NCBI GenBank assembly: GCA_963789165.1
Contig: CAWBJP010000009.1
Location: forward strand, 217,503 to 281,502
Length of the DNA: 64,000 nucleotides
Source: CAWBJP01 sp963789165
Lineage (GTDB): Bacteria > Actinomycetota > Acidimicrobiia > IMCC26256 > BP-133
Reading direction: 5' to 3'
A model generated the notes under the pieces. The model ran no database searches and was not told the DNA's origin. It saw only the letters and a program-made list of their open reading frames with translations. Shown here one piece after another: positions 54,550 to 62,387 of this stretch (position 1 is its first letter; every line of letters starts with the position of its first letter). The position numbers and the translations under genes are program-made.

Positions 54550-54750
54550 ATGCAAGACCGTACCGACCCCGACGCCCTTCTGACCCCGTCAGAGGTCGCC
54601 GAGATGTTTCGGGTCAACCCGAAGACCGTGACCCGCTGGGCGCGGGCCGGAAAGATCTCCGCCATCCGGACCCTTGGCGGCCACCGCCGGTTCCGGGCCA
54701 ACGAGATCCTTCGTTACCTGGAGCAGGTTGAGAGCGACCAGGGCCTGTAG
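54550..54750 (+). CDS. bldC: BldC-type MerR-like DNA-binding regulator
   Basis: 66 residues, almost all one winged helix-turn-helix: 'LLTPSEVAEMFRVNPKTVTR', then 'WARAGKISAIRTLGGHRRFR' and 'ANEILRYLEQV'. This matches BldC of streptomycetes, which binds head-to-tail on DNA direct repeats and controls developmental timing; relatives occur across actinobacteria. Two in-frame ATGs exist (54544, 54550). The AAAGAGGA site touches the first, so the second is preferred, although a six-base-longer start is possible. No effector or dimerisation domain. Confidence 0.9.
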   Translation: MQDRTDPDALLTPSEVAEMFRVNPKTVTRWARAGKISAIRTLGGHRRFRANEILRYLEQVESDQGL

Positions 54751-54762
54751 TCTCTCGCCCTC

Positions 54763-55515
54763 GTGGCGGAAGGCACGGCCGTTGAGGCTGTCACCTTCGA
54801 TTACTGGAACACCCTGTGCTGTGAGCCTCCTGGCGGTTACCTGCGGGGACGCCGTCTGGAGGCGATGGGCAGAGTGATGGGCGATGCCGGCGTGGGGGAC
54901 GCCGGTGTCGTACTGGCAGCTGCCTACGACGCCGCCTGGCTGGAGTACGTGACCAGCTGGGAGGCCAACACCCAGTACACCGGGCGCCATGCCGCCCGAA
55001 GCATCGCCGAGGCCGTCCACCGGCACTACGGCATGGGCAATGGCGTGCGGGAGCAGCTCTTCGACGCCTTCGCCGGCGCGTCCCGGGCCGGCGCCGCCGA
55101 CCTGGTCCTGGTGGACGGGGTGTCCGGCGCGCTGGAGGCGCTGAGCCAGCTGGGCGTGTCCCTGGCCATCGTCTGCGACGTGGGTTTCACCCCTTCGTCC
55201 GAATTGCGCCTGCATCTCGAGCGCCACGGCCTGCTCGGTCATTTCGACGCCTGGGCCTTCTCCGACGAGGTGGGGGTGTACAAACCCGACAAACGTATTT
55301 TCGAGCACGCCCTGGAAGGGCTGGGCTCGCCCGATCCGGCCCGCTGCGCCCACGTCGGTGACCGGCGCCGGACCGACATCGCCGGCGCCCAGGCCTTCGG
55401 CATGCGGGCCGTGCGGCTCACGAGCGTGTTCGACGACGATCCCGACCAGGGGCCCTCGGGCGACGCCGTGGTCGCCTCCTACGAGGATCTGCTGCCCGCC
55501 CTCGGCCTGGGCTGA
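54763..55515 (+). CDS. HAD-superfamily hydrolase
   Basis: 250 residues. 'AVTFDYWNTLCC' carries nucleophile Asp13 in the form DxW-x-T, 'IVCDVGFTPSSEL' is the motif II region, Lys in 'YKPDKRIFEHAL' motif III, and 'AHVGDRRRTDIAGAQAFGM' motif IV. The second Asp of phosphatases is replaced by Trp, so it groups with dehalogenase-like or non-phosphatase HAD proteins; the substrate is unknown. GTG 54763 lies 12 bp after bldC, so the two are probably co-transcribed. Confidence 0.82.
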   Translation: MAEGTAVEAVTFDYWNTLCCEPPGGYLRGRRLEAMGRVMGDAGVGDAGVVLAAAYDAAWLEYVTSWEANTQYTGRHAARSIAEAVHRHYGMGNGVREQLFDAFAGASRAGAADLVLVDGVSGALEALSQLGVSLAIVCDVGFTPSSELRLHLERHGLLGHFDAWAFSDEVGVYKPDKRIFEHALEGLGSPDPARCAHVGDRRRTDIAGAQAFGMRAVRLTSVFDDDPDQGPSGDAVVASYEDLLPALGLG

Positions 55516-55521
55516 GGGCCA

Positions 55522-55571
55522 CGAGGCGATCGCGATCGGAGTGGCATTGCCACGGCCATCGCGATCACCTG
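55522..55571. repeat. 50-bp hairpin repeat, left copy
   Basis: Matches the copy at 56594-56643 at 48 of 50 positions, in the same orientation. Central part GGAGTGGCATTGCCACGG has a small inner stem (GTGGC/GCCAC); outer arms GATCGCGATC-rich. Two changes make the outer stem imperfect here. It lies directly between the HAD stop and the stop of the leftward AbiEi/DUF559-like gene, so it could also act as a terminator. Confidence 0.9.
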
Positions 55572-55573
55572 GC

Positions 55574-56548
55574 TCAGGCGGCGGCGCGATGCCCGGGGAA
55601 GAGTGCCGTCAGACGGCCCCGGAGGGTATCGGCAGGCGGGCGCACGTCGTCCTTGCGCACCCGGACCACGCGGTAGCCCTGCGCCTCGACGCGGCTCTGG
55701 CGACGGGCGTCGGCGGCCGCGGTGCGCGGGGTGTGGAACTCGGCGCCGTCGTATTCGAGGGCGACCCGTTCCTGGCGCCAGCCGAGGTCGACCTGGGCCA
55801 CGAATCGTCCCCGCGCGTCCCGGATCACCATCTGCCGCTCGGGCATAGGCAGGCCCCAGCTGGTGACGAGGCGCACCATCTCCATCTCGCGGACGCTGTG
55901 CGGCCGCGGCCCGGGGACCCACACCTCGAGAGCCCGCTCGAGTTTGGCCTGCCCTTTCCGGCCTTTCGACGACGACACCCGAGCGGCGGCCGCCCGCACC
56001 GCGTCGGCACTGGCCAGGCCCCGGCATAGGGCGCGGTCGAGCATCTCGCACAGCGCCTGGTATCCGACGAGGCCGGCGCAGTCGACCAGGGTCCGGGCCG
56101 GCGTGGTGCACAGGAGCGGCCCGAGTTGGCTGCGGTCCCGAGGGTCGAGCGGGTGACGGGAGCGGTGGACGACGGCGTTGCGGAACCGGCCGCTGGCCGA
56201 CCACGCAACGGTGAGGTGGGGGACGGGAGACGGGTCGCCGAGCTCGAAGACGGCGGCGGCGGTGAGATGGGAGAGCACACTGCCGTCGGGACTGGCCAGG
56301 AGGGCCACCATGGCGTCCTGCTCCCAGGAAGCGGGGACGCCGGCGACCACGTAGACCCCGTGGATCGGGCAGCGCCAGCGCCCGCTCTTCAGCCGCTCGG
56401 CGATCTGGTTCGGTGTCAGCCCGGCGGCGAGGGCCTGGCGGCGGCTGACGGCGCCGAGCTGTCGTGCCGCCAGCCTTGCCACCTCGGCGTCGGCGTCCCA
56501 CGCCCTGGGCCGCGGCCGCCGCATCGGTTGCTCGTCGTCTTCCTGCAT
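55574..56548 (-). CDS. AbiEi-antitoxin-like winged helix plus DUF559 (Vsr/PD-(D/E)xK-like) protein
   Basis: 324 residues. N-terminal 'LAARQLGAVSRRQALAAGLT' followed by 'PNQIAERLKSGRWRCPIHGV' and 'YVVAG' is the AbiEi_4-type DNA-binding domain. The C-terminal domain has 'VAQVDLGWRQERVALEYDGA' then 'FHTPRTAAADARRQSRVEAQ' and 'GYRVVRVRKDDV', a DUF559/endonuclease-like arrangement with Asp, Glu and Asp in plausible metal positions. Such fusions are abundant in actinobacteria, and their role is not settled. No AbiEii nucleotidyltransferase toxin is beside it. It is bracketed by the two 50-bp repeats. ATG 56548, with ATG 56524 possible. Confidence 0.85.
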   Translation of the reverse strand: MQEDDEQPMRRPRPRAWDADAEVARLAARQLGAVSRRQALAAGLTPNQIAERLKSGRWRCPIHGVYVVAGVPASWEQDAMVALLASPDGSVLSHLTAAAVFELGDPSPVPHLTVAWSASGRFRNAVVHRSRHPLDPRDRSQLGPLLCTTPARTLVDCAGLVGYQALCEMLDRALCRGLASADAVRAAAARVSSSKGRKGQAKLERALEVWVPGPRPHSVREMEMVRLVTSWGLPMPERQMVIRDARGRFVAQVDLGWRQERVALEYDGAEFHTPRTAAADARRQSRVEAQGYRVVRVRKDDVRPPADTLRGRLTALFPGHRAAA

Positions 56549-56593
56549 GGCCCCGGAGTATGGCCAGCGTGGCCGTCCGACGCCCAGACATTT

Positions 56594-56643
56594 CGAGGTG
56601 ATCGCGATCGGAGTGGCATTGCCACGGCGATCGCGATCACCTG
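56594..56643. repeat. 50-bp hairpin repeat, right copy
   Basis: Second copy of the element at 55522-55571. Here the outer arms are a perfect 15-bp inverted repeat: AGGTGATCGCGATCG and CGATCGCGATCACCT around a 17-nt centre with its own 5-bp stem. It lies 46 bp upstream of the AbiEi/DUF559-like start and 41 bp past the DUF169 stop. Both copies contain the octamer GCGATCGC. Confidence 0.9.
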
Positions 56644-56684
56644 AGGAGAGTTCCCGCGATGGCCGTATCCGCCCCTCGGCTCTT

Positions 56685-57404
56685 CTAGGCGAAGCGCCGG
56701 GCGTCCTCGGCGGCGTAGCGCGCCACCGCGTTGTCAGCCACGGCGTTGTGCTGGATGGCGGCCACCGTCTCGGCCAGCTGGGTCGCCGGGATGGCGCACG
56801 TCATCTCAGTCGGCGGCATACCCGTCCGGACGCGGCTGAGGGCGCAGCCCACGCTCGCCGCGGGCTGGTTCTCTTCCTTGGCCACGGCGACGATGTGGCA
56901 CTGCGGCTTGCCCTCGATCCGCAGGGCCGGGACGGCGTCCGAGAGCACCATGAGCTGGCGGGCCGTGACCCGCAGGAACACGACGTCGGGGTCGACGGGC
57001 GTCTCGGCCAGCGGCCCGTAGGTGACCGCGCCAGGCCGGTGGTGGACGACCGGGATGTGGGGGACGACATCCATCGTGACCCAGCCGGTGTCGAGGAGGG
57101 CGGCCACGTCGGAGTTGCCGGCCACCTCCTCAAGCGTCTTGAACCCGTGGGTGAGGCTACCCACGCTGCAGTTGCCGTGATCCTCGGCCACCGTGGAGAA
57201 CGTCTTCTCGACCGCCTTCATCCAGAACACGCAGCCCGCCGGGACCCGACCAGTGCGGCCGTCGGCCAGCGGCTCGGGCATCGGCTCGTCGAAGGCGGGC
57301 ACGCCGGCCGGCGGCGCGTCGGAGAAGGTGATGGCCAGAGGAGGGGCCGCAAGGTGCAGCGCGTCGGTCAACTCAGATGCCAGCTGTGCCCAGTTTGAGG
57401 TCAT
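56685..57404 (-). CDS. DUF169-family protein
   Basis: 239 residues. 'LHLAAPPLAITFSDAPPAGV' at the N-terminus, 'GCVFWMKAVEKTFSTVAEDH' followed by 'GNCSVGSLTHG', and 'GCALSRVRTGMPPTEMTCAI' are DUF169-like; conserved Cys in 'GNCSVG' and in 'VGCALSR' could bind a metal or cluster. The family has no established function and is found in bacteria and archaea. ATG 57404. No neighbour gives a clear hint; the HTH gene to the right is divergent with a 154-bp gap. Confidence 0.78.
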   Translation of the reverse strand: MTSNWAQLASELTDALHLAAPPLAITFSDAPPAGVPAFDEPMPEPLADGRTGRVPAGCVFWMKAVEKTFSTVAEDHGNCSVGSLTHGFKTLEEVAGNSDVAALLDTGWVTMDVVPHIPVVHHRPGAVTYGPLAETPVDPDVVFLRVTARQLMVLSDAVPALRIEGKPQCHIVAVAKEENQPAASVGCALSRVRTGMPPTEMTCAIPATQLAETVAAIQHNAVADNAVARYAAEDARRFA

Positions 57405-57558
57405 GGCGGCGCAGCCTAGTGAAGGTCCTGATCGCCCGGGTAACGGCGGTTGTGTGGATCTGGATCTGGGTAGCCTCGCCCTTGAGACATATCCCACCGG
57501 CCGAGGTTGCCGGCTACAAAACCGGCGTCAAAAGTACGTGGCCGGCCAAGAAAGCTCG

Positions 57559-57915
57559 ATGACGAGTGGCCCCGTAGCGGACGACCAGCCCATCATCAGA
57601 GCCCTCACCGAGGTCGCGGAAGCGGCCGACGAAGTCGCCCTCGACCAACAACGTCTGGCGCGCCGCGCCCGGAGCATGAAGCGGCAGAGCCAACTCGGCC
57701 GGTCGTGGTCGCAGATCCTCCAGCGCGAACGCCAACCCGGCCTCCTCCTCCTCTTGAACCGGAGCGCCCGTCGCCTCCACGAGGTCAGCGGCCGGTTCCG
57801 CCCGGCCCTCGGCCGGGTCCTGACCTCCGAGGGTCTGTCGACCCGCCAGATCGCCAAGCTGTTCGGAGTGACCCACCAGCGCATCTCGGCCATGCTCAAC
57901 CGTCGCAGCCCCTGA
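57559..57915 (+). CDS. Small helix-turn-helix protein
   Basis: 118 residues. The first 90 are charged and helical ('LTEVAEAADEVALDQQRLAR', 'QLGRSWSQILQRERQPGLLL'), and the C-terminus is a clear HTH: 'LSTRQIAKLFGVTHQRISAM', then 'LNRRSP'. It resembles a sigma region 4 or Xre-like recognition element on a helical stalk. ATG 57559 has AAGAAAG upstream; GTG 57538 is an alternative start. No characterised family recognised. Confidence 0.68.
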   Translation: MTSGPVADDQPIIRALTEVAEAADEVALDQQRLARRARSMKRQSQLGRSWSQILQRERQPGLLLLLNRSARRLHEVSGRFRPALGRVLTSEGLSTRQIAKLFGVTHQRISAMLNRRSP

Positions 57916-57948
57916 GCCCGGACAGCGCAAGCGAGCCTGCCCTCTGGC

Positions 57949-58620
57949 CTAAGCGGTTTTCGTGCGTCGCCGGCGCTGCCGGAGCGGTGGGCCCTTGCGT
58001 TCCATGGCCATTCCTTGAATCAGGTACCGCAAGCCACTGCGAAACTGTTCCGGGCCGGTCTGCGCGGCGAGGTGCGGGATGAGGTCGTGGAGGGTCGGGT
58101 ACTCGTCGGGGGCGAGCGCCTCGAGGCGCTTCTGGCGGTCCGATGCGAGGTCGGCCCGTTCTCTTGTTCGGGCGAGCTCGTACAAAGCTGCACCGAGCGT
58201 GTAGCAGAACAGCGCGGTGATCGCTTCGACTGACGCCCGTTCGCTGAAGCCGGCCTGGAGGAGCTCAGCGAACGTCTTTTCGCCGTGTCGGAGCACGGCG
58301 GGGCCCATGATCGATCGGCTCGTAAAAAGGTGAGCGACCGAGTGGTGCTCGAGGAGCACATCATGAAAGGAGGTGAAGAAGGTGGCGAGTCCCTCGTCCC
58401 ACCGCTCACCTTCGATGAGCGGCAAGGCGTCCAGCACGTGATTGGCGATCGCCTCGAGCAACTCGTCCTTGGTTGCCACGTATCCGTAGAGGGTCATGGG
58501 TGCGACACCGAGCCGAGACGCGAGTCGACGCATGCTAAACGCATCAAGCCCGTCCTGGTCGATCAGTTCGAGAGCGGCCTCGATGATCTGCTCCATGGTG
58601 AGCACACGACGTTGAGGCAT
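57949..58620 (-). CDS. TetR/AcrR-family transcriptional repressor
   Basis: 223 residues. N-terminal HTH: 'MEQIIEAALELIDQDGLDAF' and 'SMRRLASRLGVAPMTLYGYV', ending 'ATKDELLEAI'. The C-terminal domain is TetR_C-like helical with 'HHSVAHLFTSRSIMGPAVLR'. Divergent from the two-gene unit starting at 58696; the 27-bp palindrome in the 75-bp gap is the obvious operator. It likely represses both itself and those genes until a small hydrophobic ligand binds; that part is inference. The basic C-terminal tail (RQRRRRTKTA) is unusual. Confidence 0.92.
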   Translation of the reverse strand: MPQRRVLTMEQIIEAALELIDQDGLDAFSMRRLASRLGVAPMTLYGYVATKDELLEAIANHVLDALPLIEGERWDEGLATFFTSFHDVLLEHHSVAHLFTSRSIMGPAVLRHGEKTFAELLQAGFSERASVEAITALFCYTLGAALYELARTRERADLASDRQKRLEALAPDEYPTLHDLIPHLAAQTGPEQFRSGLRYLIQGMAMERKGPPLRQRRRRTKTA

Positions 58621-58639
58621 CGCCGGTCACTGTAGTATC

Positions 58640-58666
58640 GTGAACCCGTACAGTGTACGGCTTCAC
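58640..58666. promoter_or_regulatory. Probable TetR operator
   Basis: A 27-bp near-perfect palindrome with half-sites GTGAA-x-CCGTACA and TGTACGG-x-TTCAC, mismatched only at one position per arm besides the centre base. Symmetric, in the gap between the TetR gene and its divergent neighbours, and covering where the promoters must be. Size and symmetry fit a TetR dimer-pair site. Confidence 0.85.
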
Positions 58667-58695
58667 GGGCCGACTAAGAGTGACGGAGGAAGAGT

Positions 58696-59709
58696 ATGGC
58701 GCTCTCGGCCGACAGCGAAACGGGGATGACGCCGTGGTGGGAGCTCGTCCCTGAGGACGAATTTCCGCATTCTGTGGCCGCTCTGGATCATCCGATGCCT
58801 TGGAAAGACACGTGGGCGACGGTGTTGCGGGATGATCGGCTGGGGATCGTCATCCTTGCTCACATCACGATCTCGCCCAATCGGGGACCGGGGTGTCGGA
58901 CGTCCTTTGTTGTCCAAGCGGGTGGCCGCGAGTACCGCAGCGTCCTGCGCGACTCCCTGAGCCAAACCGAGAGCGCCTTTGGCACCAACCTGTTGAGCCT
59001 CGACGTCAGCGATGCCAGTTGGGACAGCCGGAAACGTCTCGTCCTTCGCGGCCAGGACCCGGCCGGCGTCCGCTTCGCTCTCAACATCAAGGGATTGAAC
59101 CCGGCGGCCGAGCTCGGGACCCGGTGCCCCGGCGCGCTCCCTCGGAGTGCATCCAACTGCCTGTACCACGTCGAGCAATGGGTGACCTTCGAGGGATGGC
59201 TCGAGCTCCCCGGCGGTCTACGTCACGAACTGGTCGGTGAAGGGTTCCGGGACCGGTCCTGGGGGTGGCGCAAGTCCGAAGTCACCTTCGGGCGTGGGTG
59301 GCTCGCCGCCCTGGGCCGGACGGGTGACACGTCCTTCGGATTCCTCAACTGGCCCCACCCTGACGACCCCGGCAGCCCGGTGGGGGCTTGGGTATCGTCC
59401 CCCGCGGGGCTCGCCGTGGGAGTGGGAGGGCGCTACCGGCGGGACAGCACCGGCCGCCCGGTGTCCCTCCAGATCGACTTCACCGACGGACGCCAGGTGG
59501 ATGTGGCCGTCACGCAGCATTTCGAAAATGTCCTGTTCCCGTTCCATGAGGTTGACGACGGCGACGTCGTGGCCATCCAGGCCATGGAGTGTTTTGCGGC
59601 CACGCAGTCGGTTGACGGCCAAACCGGCCTGCTCATCGCTGATGCCGGCACCCCGATCCTCTCGGACGCCTTTCACGACGCGTGGTTCGCCCACCGCGCA
59701 GCCGAGTGA
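58696..59709 (+). CDS. CrtC/AttH-like (lipocalin-fold, DUF7064/7065-type) protein
   Basis: 337 residues, mostly beta-strand. 'WWELVPEDEFPHSVAALDHP' followed by 'MPWKDTWATVLR' at the N-terminus and 'VEQWVTFEGWLELPGGLRHE' then 'GEGFRDRSWGWRK' in the middle recall the actinobacterial proteins once labelled hydroxyneurosporene synthase-like; 'GEGFRDRSWG' is a repeated landmark there. Such proteins may bind or modify lipids, steroids or terpenoids, but no reaction is established for this group. ATG 58696 after GGAGGAAGAG. GTGA overlap with the next gene and a divergent TetR define a regulated pair. The family call is from memory and moderate. Confidence 0.65.
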   Translation: MALSADSETGMTPWWELVPEDEFPHSVAALDHPMPWKDTWATVLRDDRLGIVILAHITISPNRGPGCRTSFVVQAGGREYRSVLRDSLSQTESAFGTNLLSLDVSDASWDSRKRLVLRGQDPAGVRFALNIKGLNPAAELGTRCPGALPRSASNCLYHVEQWVTFEGWLELPGGLRHELVGEGFRDRSWGWRKSEVTFGRGWLAALGRTGDTSFGFLNWPHPDDPGSPVGAWVSSPAGLAVGVGGRYRRDSTGRPVSLQIDFTDGRQVDVAVTQHFENVLFPFHEVDDGDVVAIQAMECFAATQSVDGQTGLLIADAGTPILSDAFHDAWFAHRAAE

Positions 59710-61346
59710 CCACCGTGGACGACCCGAACGTTCGAAAGGCAGAACCCCAGGTGAGCGATCCGCTGCACTGGGACTGCCGCGAGCCGGTGACCTGGACCAC
59801 GGTGAACTTCAGTGAGGCCGTGCCGGGCGTCGTCACACCGCTCGGCTGGACGTTCTGGCATCTTCCCTTTGAACGGGCCCTGCGGCGGACTTTCTACGAT
59901 CTCGGTGCCTACCCGCGGGCGCGCGTCATGCCTGACCCGCCTCCTGAGCAGCGGGCGTCAGGGGTGTTCTTCGGGCGCGTCGCCGGCAACGTGGACGTGC
60001 TGCGCGACGTGGCCGCCGCGCTGCCCGGCAGCTCACCCAACGGGTTCGAATTTCAACTGTTCGGCAGCGTCCGAGAGGGCATGGACGACTGGAGGAACCT
60101 CCGCCGGTACCCCGTCGCCCTGATCAAGGCCGGACCTACGATCGCCCGGGCCCGCAGGCGCCTCTACTCCGCCCGGGCCGAGGCGACCGCGTGGTGGTCG
60201 TCGACGACGGCCGCCGCCCCTCAGGGCGCGGCGGAGGCGGTCGGCCGCCTCCATCAGACACAACAGGTCTTCCAGACGGTCATGGGTGCCCATCTGCTCG
60301 TGTCGATGCTCGCTCAAGCCGCGTTCGAACAGACCGTCAAGCTGGCGTCTTCGGCGGGGCTCCCGGAGCTTTCGACCAGTCTCTTCACCAGCGCGACGGA
60401 GGTGGAGAGCACCTCGATGAGCACTGCGCTGTGGGAGGTGTCCCGCCAGCGGCTCTCGCTGGAGGAGTTCCTGGCCGTCTATGGCTACCACGGCCCCAAC
60501 GTCGGCGAGTTGGGGTCCGCCTCCTGGCGGGAGGACGCCAGGCCCCTCCTCCGGATCCTCGACGCCTATCGCCGCATGGCGGAAGACGAGTCACCCTCGG
60601 CCCTGCAGGAACGGCAAGCGGAGACGCGCCGGGCCGCCGAGGCGAAACTCCTCGCCGCCCTCGGGCCGCTCGGCCGGGCCAAGACGACCGCCGTCCTGGC
60701 CGGCCGCCGGCTGCTTCCACTCCGGGAGGCGGGAAAGAGTGGATTCGTTCAAGTTCTCGATGCGGCGCGCTTCCTCGCCCGTGGTCTCGGAAGGATCCTG
60801 GTCGAGGAAGGCAAGCTGGACGACCCCGACGACGTTCTGCACCTCACGATGGACGAGATCTGCGGTGGACTCCGCGGGGATCTCCGCCGCTCCGTCAGCG
60901 TTCGCCGGGGGCGGCGATCCGACTACGAACACCTCGAGCTTCCGGCGTTGTGGACCGGGACCGCGAAGGCCGTACCCGTCACTGCCGCCACCGGTGACGG
61001 CGACGGGGTGACGGGGATCGGGGTCGCCCCTGGTGTCGTCGATGGAACGGTCCGTCTCGTCACCGATCCCGCCGAATGCTCGGAACCGCTCCAGCCCGGC
61101 GAAATCCTCGTCTGCACGATGACCGACCCCAGCTGGGCGGCGATCATGCTCACGGCCGGCGGTCTCGTAATCGACGTCGGCGGGCCCATCAGCCATGGGG
61201 CCATCGTTGCCCGTGAACTCGGTATCCCCTGCGTCATCAACACCCGCACCGGAACTCGCCAGCTCGGGACCGGCGACCGCGTGCGGGTCGACGGCAACCT
61301 CGGCGAGGTCACGATCCTGGCGCGGGCCCCGGCCACCACCGACTGA
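59706..61346 (+). CDS. Stand-alone PEP-utilising (phosphohistidine) domain protein, rifampin-phosphotransferase-like without ATP-grasp
   Basis: 546 residues from GTG 59706 (overlaps previous stop). 'WTTVNFSEAVPGVVTPLGWT' at about 30-50 and the helical middle resemble the substrate-binding central domain of rifampin phosphotransferases and PEP-synthase relatives. The C-terminal swivelling domain is intact: 'GIGVAPGVVDGTVRLV', 'TDPSWAAIMLTAGGLVIDVG', 'GGPISHGAIVARELGIPCV' with the expected phospho-His at about 497. The N-terminal ATP-grasp domain that would phosphorylate this His is missing, and none is nearby. It either uses a partner in trans or has another use for the fold. Confidence 0.85.
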   Translation: MTTVDDPNVRKAEPQVSDPLHWDCREPVTWTTVNFSEAVPGVVTPLGWTFWHLPFERALRRTFYDLGAYPRARVMPDPPPEQRASGVFFGRVAGNVDVLRDVAAALPGSSPNGFEFQLFGSVREGMDDWRNLRRYPVALIKAGPTIARARRRLYSARAEATAWWSSTTAAAPQGAAEAVGRLHQTQQVFQTVMGAHLLVSMLAQAAFEQTVKLASSAGLPELSTSLFTSATEVESTSMSTALWEVSRQRLSLEEFLAVYGYHGPNVGELGSASWREDARPLLRILDAYRRMAEDESPSALQERQAETRRAAEAKLLAALGPLGRAKTTAVLAGRRLLPLREAGKSGFVQVLDAARFLARGLGRILVEEGKLDDPDDVLHLTMDEICGGLRGDLRRSVSVRRGRRSDYEHLELPALWTGTAKAVPVTAATGDGDGVTGIGVAPGVVDGTVRLVTDPAECSEPLQPGEILVCTMTDPSWAAIMLTAGGLVIDVGGPISHGAIVARELGIPCVINTRTGTRQLGTGDRVRVDGNLGEVTILARAPATTD

Positions 61347-61429
61347 TCTCTTCGGAGGCGACCGTCCCCACGGCTTGGTCGGCTGTCAACCGTGTCGGGC
61401 GAAGGGGCGCAAGGGCGGCTCCCGCCGTG
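61347..61429. other. Short convergent gap
   Basis: 83 bp between the convergent phosphohistidine-domain gene and the membrane-anchored protein gene. I see no strong hairpin or U-run; nothing else is recognisable here. Confidence 0.3.
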
Positions 61430-62152
61430 TCAGTCCTCCCCGCGCTCAATGAGTTCTTTGACGGCGGGGTCGGTGCTGTAGATGCGGAGCGCCTCGGCGG
61501 CTTCGGTCGCCATCGGGTCGCCCGTGGTGTCGGCGCCGCCGGGACGGCCGACCCGGACGAGGACGAGGAATCGTCCGGGAGAGCCGCCGGTGGTGGCCCA
61601 TCCCGGCGGGGCGGGCGCGCCGACGATGGCCGGGTTGGCGGCGACCACCGCGACGGCGGCATCGGCGTCCACATCGTCGGCGAAGACGAACATCCACGAC
61701 CGGGCCTCCAGGTCGGTGCCGGTGACGGCCCAGCGGGCCGATGCCGCGCGGGTACAGGCCGGCACCTGGGCGCACACGCCCGGGCCGAGCGGCCGGTGGT
61801 CGAGGATGGTGAACTGCACCCCCTGGGCGACGAGCGTGCGGTCCGCCTCGGCCGCCACCCGAGCGTAGGGGTCGGAGACGTCGTCTGTGCCGCGGCCTGA
61901 GCCCGACACCATCGGCCCCAGGCGGGCGGCGGCGAGGCCGGCCATGATCAGCAGGTGGGGGAGGAACCGGCGCAGGCGCAGCCGCCGCCGGCGCGGCGGC
62001 GGAGGACCGTAGTCGCCGCCCGACGGTTCGTACGCCCCTGCCGGAGCCGGCATGGGGCGGGTCGCCGGCGGGCGCCGTATCGGGTCGGGAACCGTTCCCG
62101 GCGGATACCGTCCCTGTCCCGACCGGCCGAGAAGCCGGTCTACGAGTCCCAT
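61430..62152 (-). CDS. Membrane-anchored protein of unknown function
   Basis: 240 residues. N-terminal cytoplasmic part of about 60 residues is Pro/Arg/Gly-rich ('RRPPATRPMPAPAGAYEPSG', 'GPPPPRRRRLRLRRF'), then one hydrophobic segment ('LPHLLIMAGLAAARLGPMV') and an outer domain of about 135 residues with Cys pair in 'GPGVCAQVPACTRAASARWA', likely a disulphide, and later 'WMFVFADDVDADAAVAVVAA'. ATG 62152 chosen because it begins a typical 'MGLVDRLLGR' N-terminus. No family recognised. Divergent from the cyclase-ATPase gene. Confidence 0.65.
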   Translation of the reverse strand: MGLVDRLLGRSGQGRYPPGTVPDPIRRPPATRPMPAPAGAYEPSGGDYGPPPPRRRRLRLRRFLPHLLIMAGLAAARLGPMVSGSGRGTDDVSDPYARVAAEADRTLVAQGVQFTILDHRPLGPGVCAQVPACTRAASARWAVTGTDLEARSWMFVFADDVDADAAVAVVAANPAIVGAPAPPGWATTGGSPGRFLVLVRVGRPGGADTTGDPMATEAAEALRIYSTDPAVKELIERGED

Positions 62153-62387
62153 GGCGACAGTCTGGCCGCGCCGGGACGGCGCAGGGCTCAGCCGGCGACC
62201 ACCCGGTGAGTGAGTGGGCGGTCGTATCGACGAGGAGCGTGGCAACCCGATCCGGTCGGTGCTACGGGTCCTCGCCTGTCGCTTGGAAACGTCCCCGCCC
62301 GCTGCGACCCTTATATACCGATCGGTAGATGTTGGCGTGTGCGGTTGCCTGCATGCTCAGCACACCGATTCGACGAGGGAGGCACCG
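62153..62387. promoter_or_regulatory. Divergent intergenic region with a TetR-like palindrome
   Basis: 235 bp. TACCGATCGGTA (62316-62327) is a perfect 12-bp palindrome, flanked by TTATA; the ACCGA-T/A-CGGT form is common in TetR-family operators. The TTATATA at 62311-62317 could be a -10 overlapping it, giving about 65 nt of leader before the ATG at 62388, which has GGGAGG 6 nt upstream. No gene for a cognate regulator is adjacent in the window. Confidence 0.5.

Noticed and set aside
55574..56548. A complete type IV AbiE toxin-antitoxin system
   Set aside because: Only the antitoxin-like winged helix is present, fused to DUF559; no AbiEii nucleotidyltransferase gene is next to it.
55522..56643. 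An insertion sequence
   Set aside because: The flanking repeats are direct and hairpin-like, and the gene between them has no transposase motif; no target duplication is evident.
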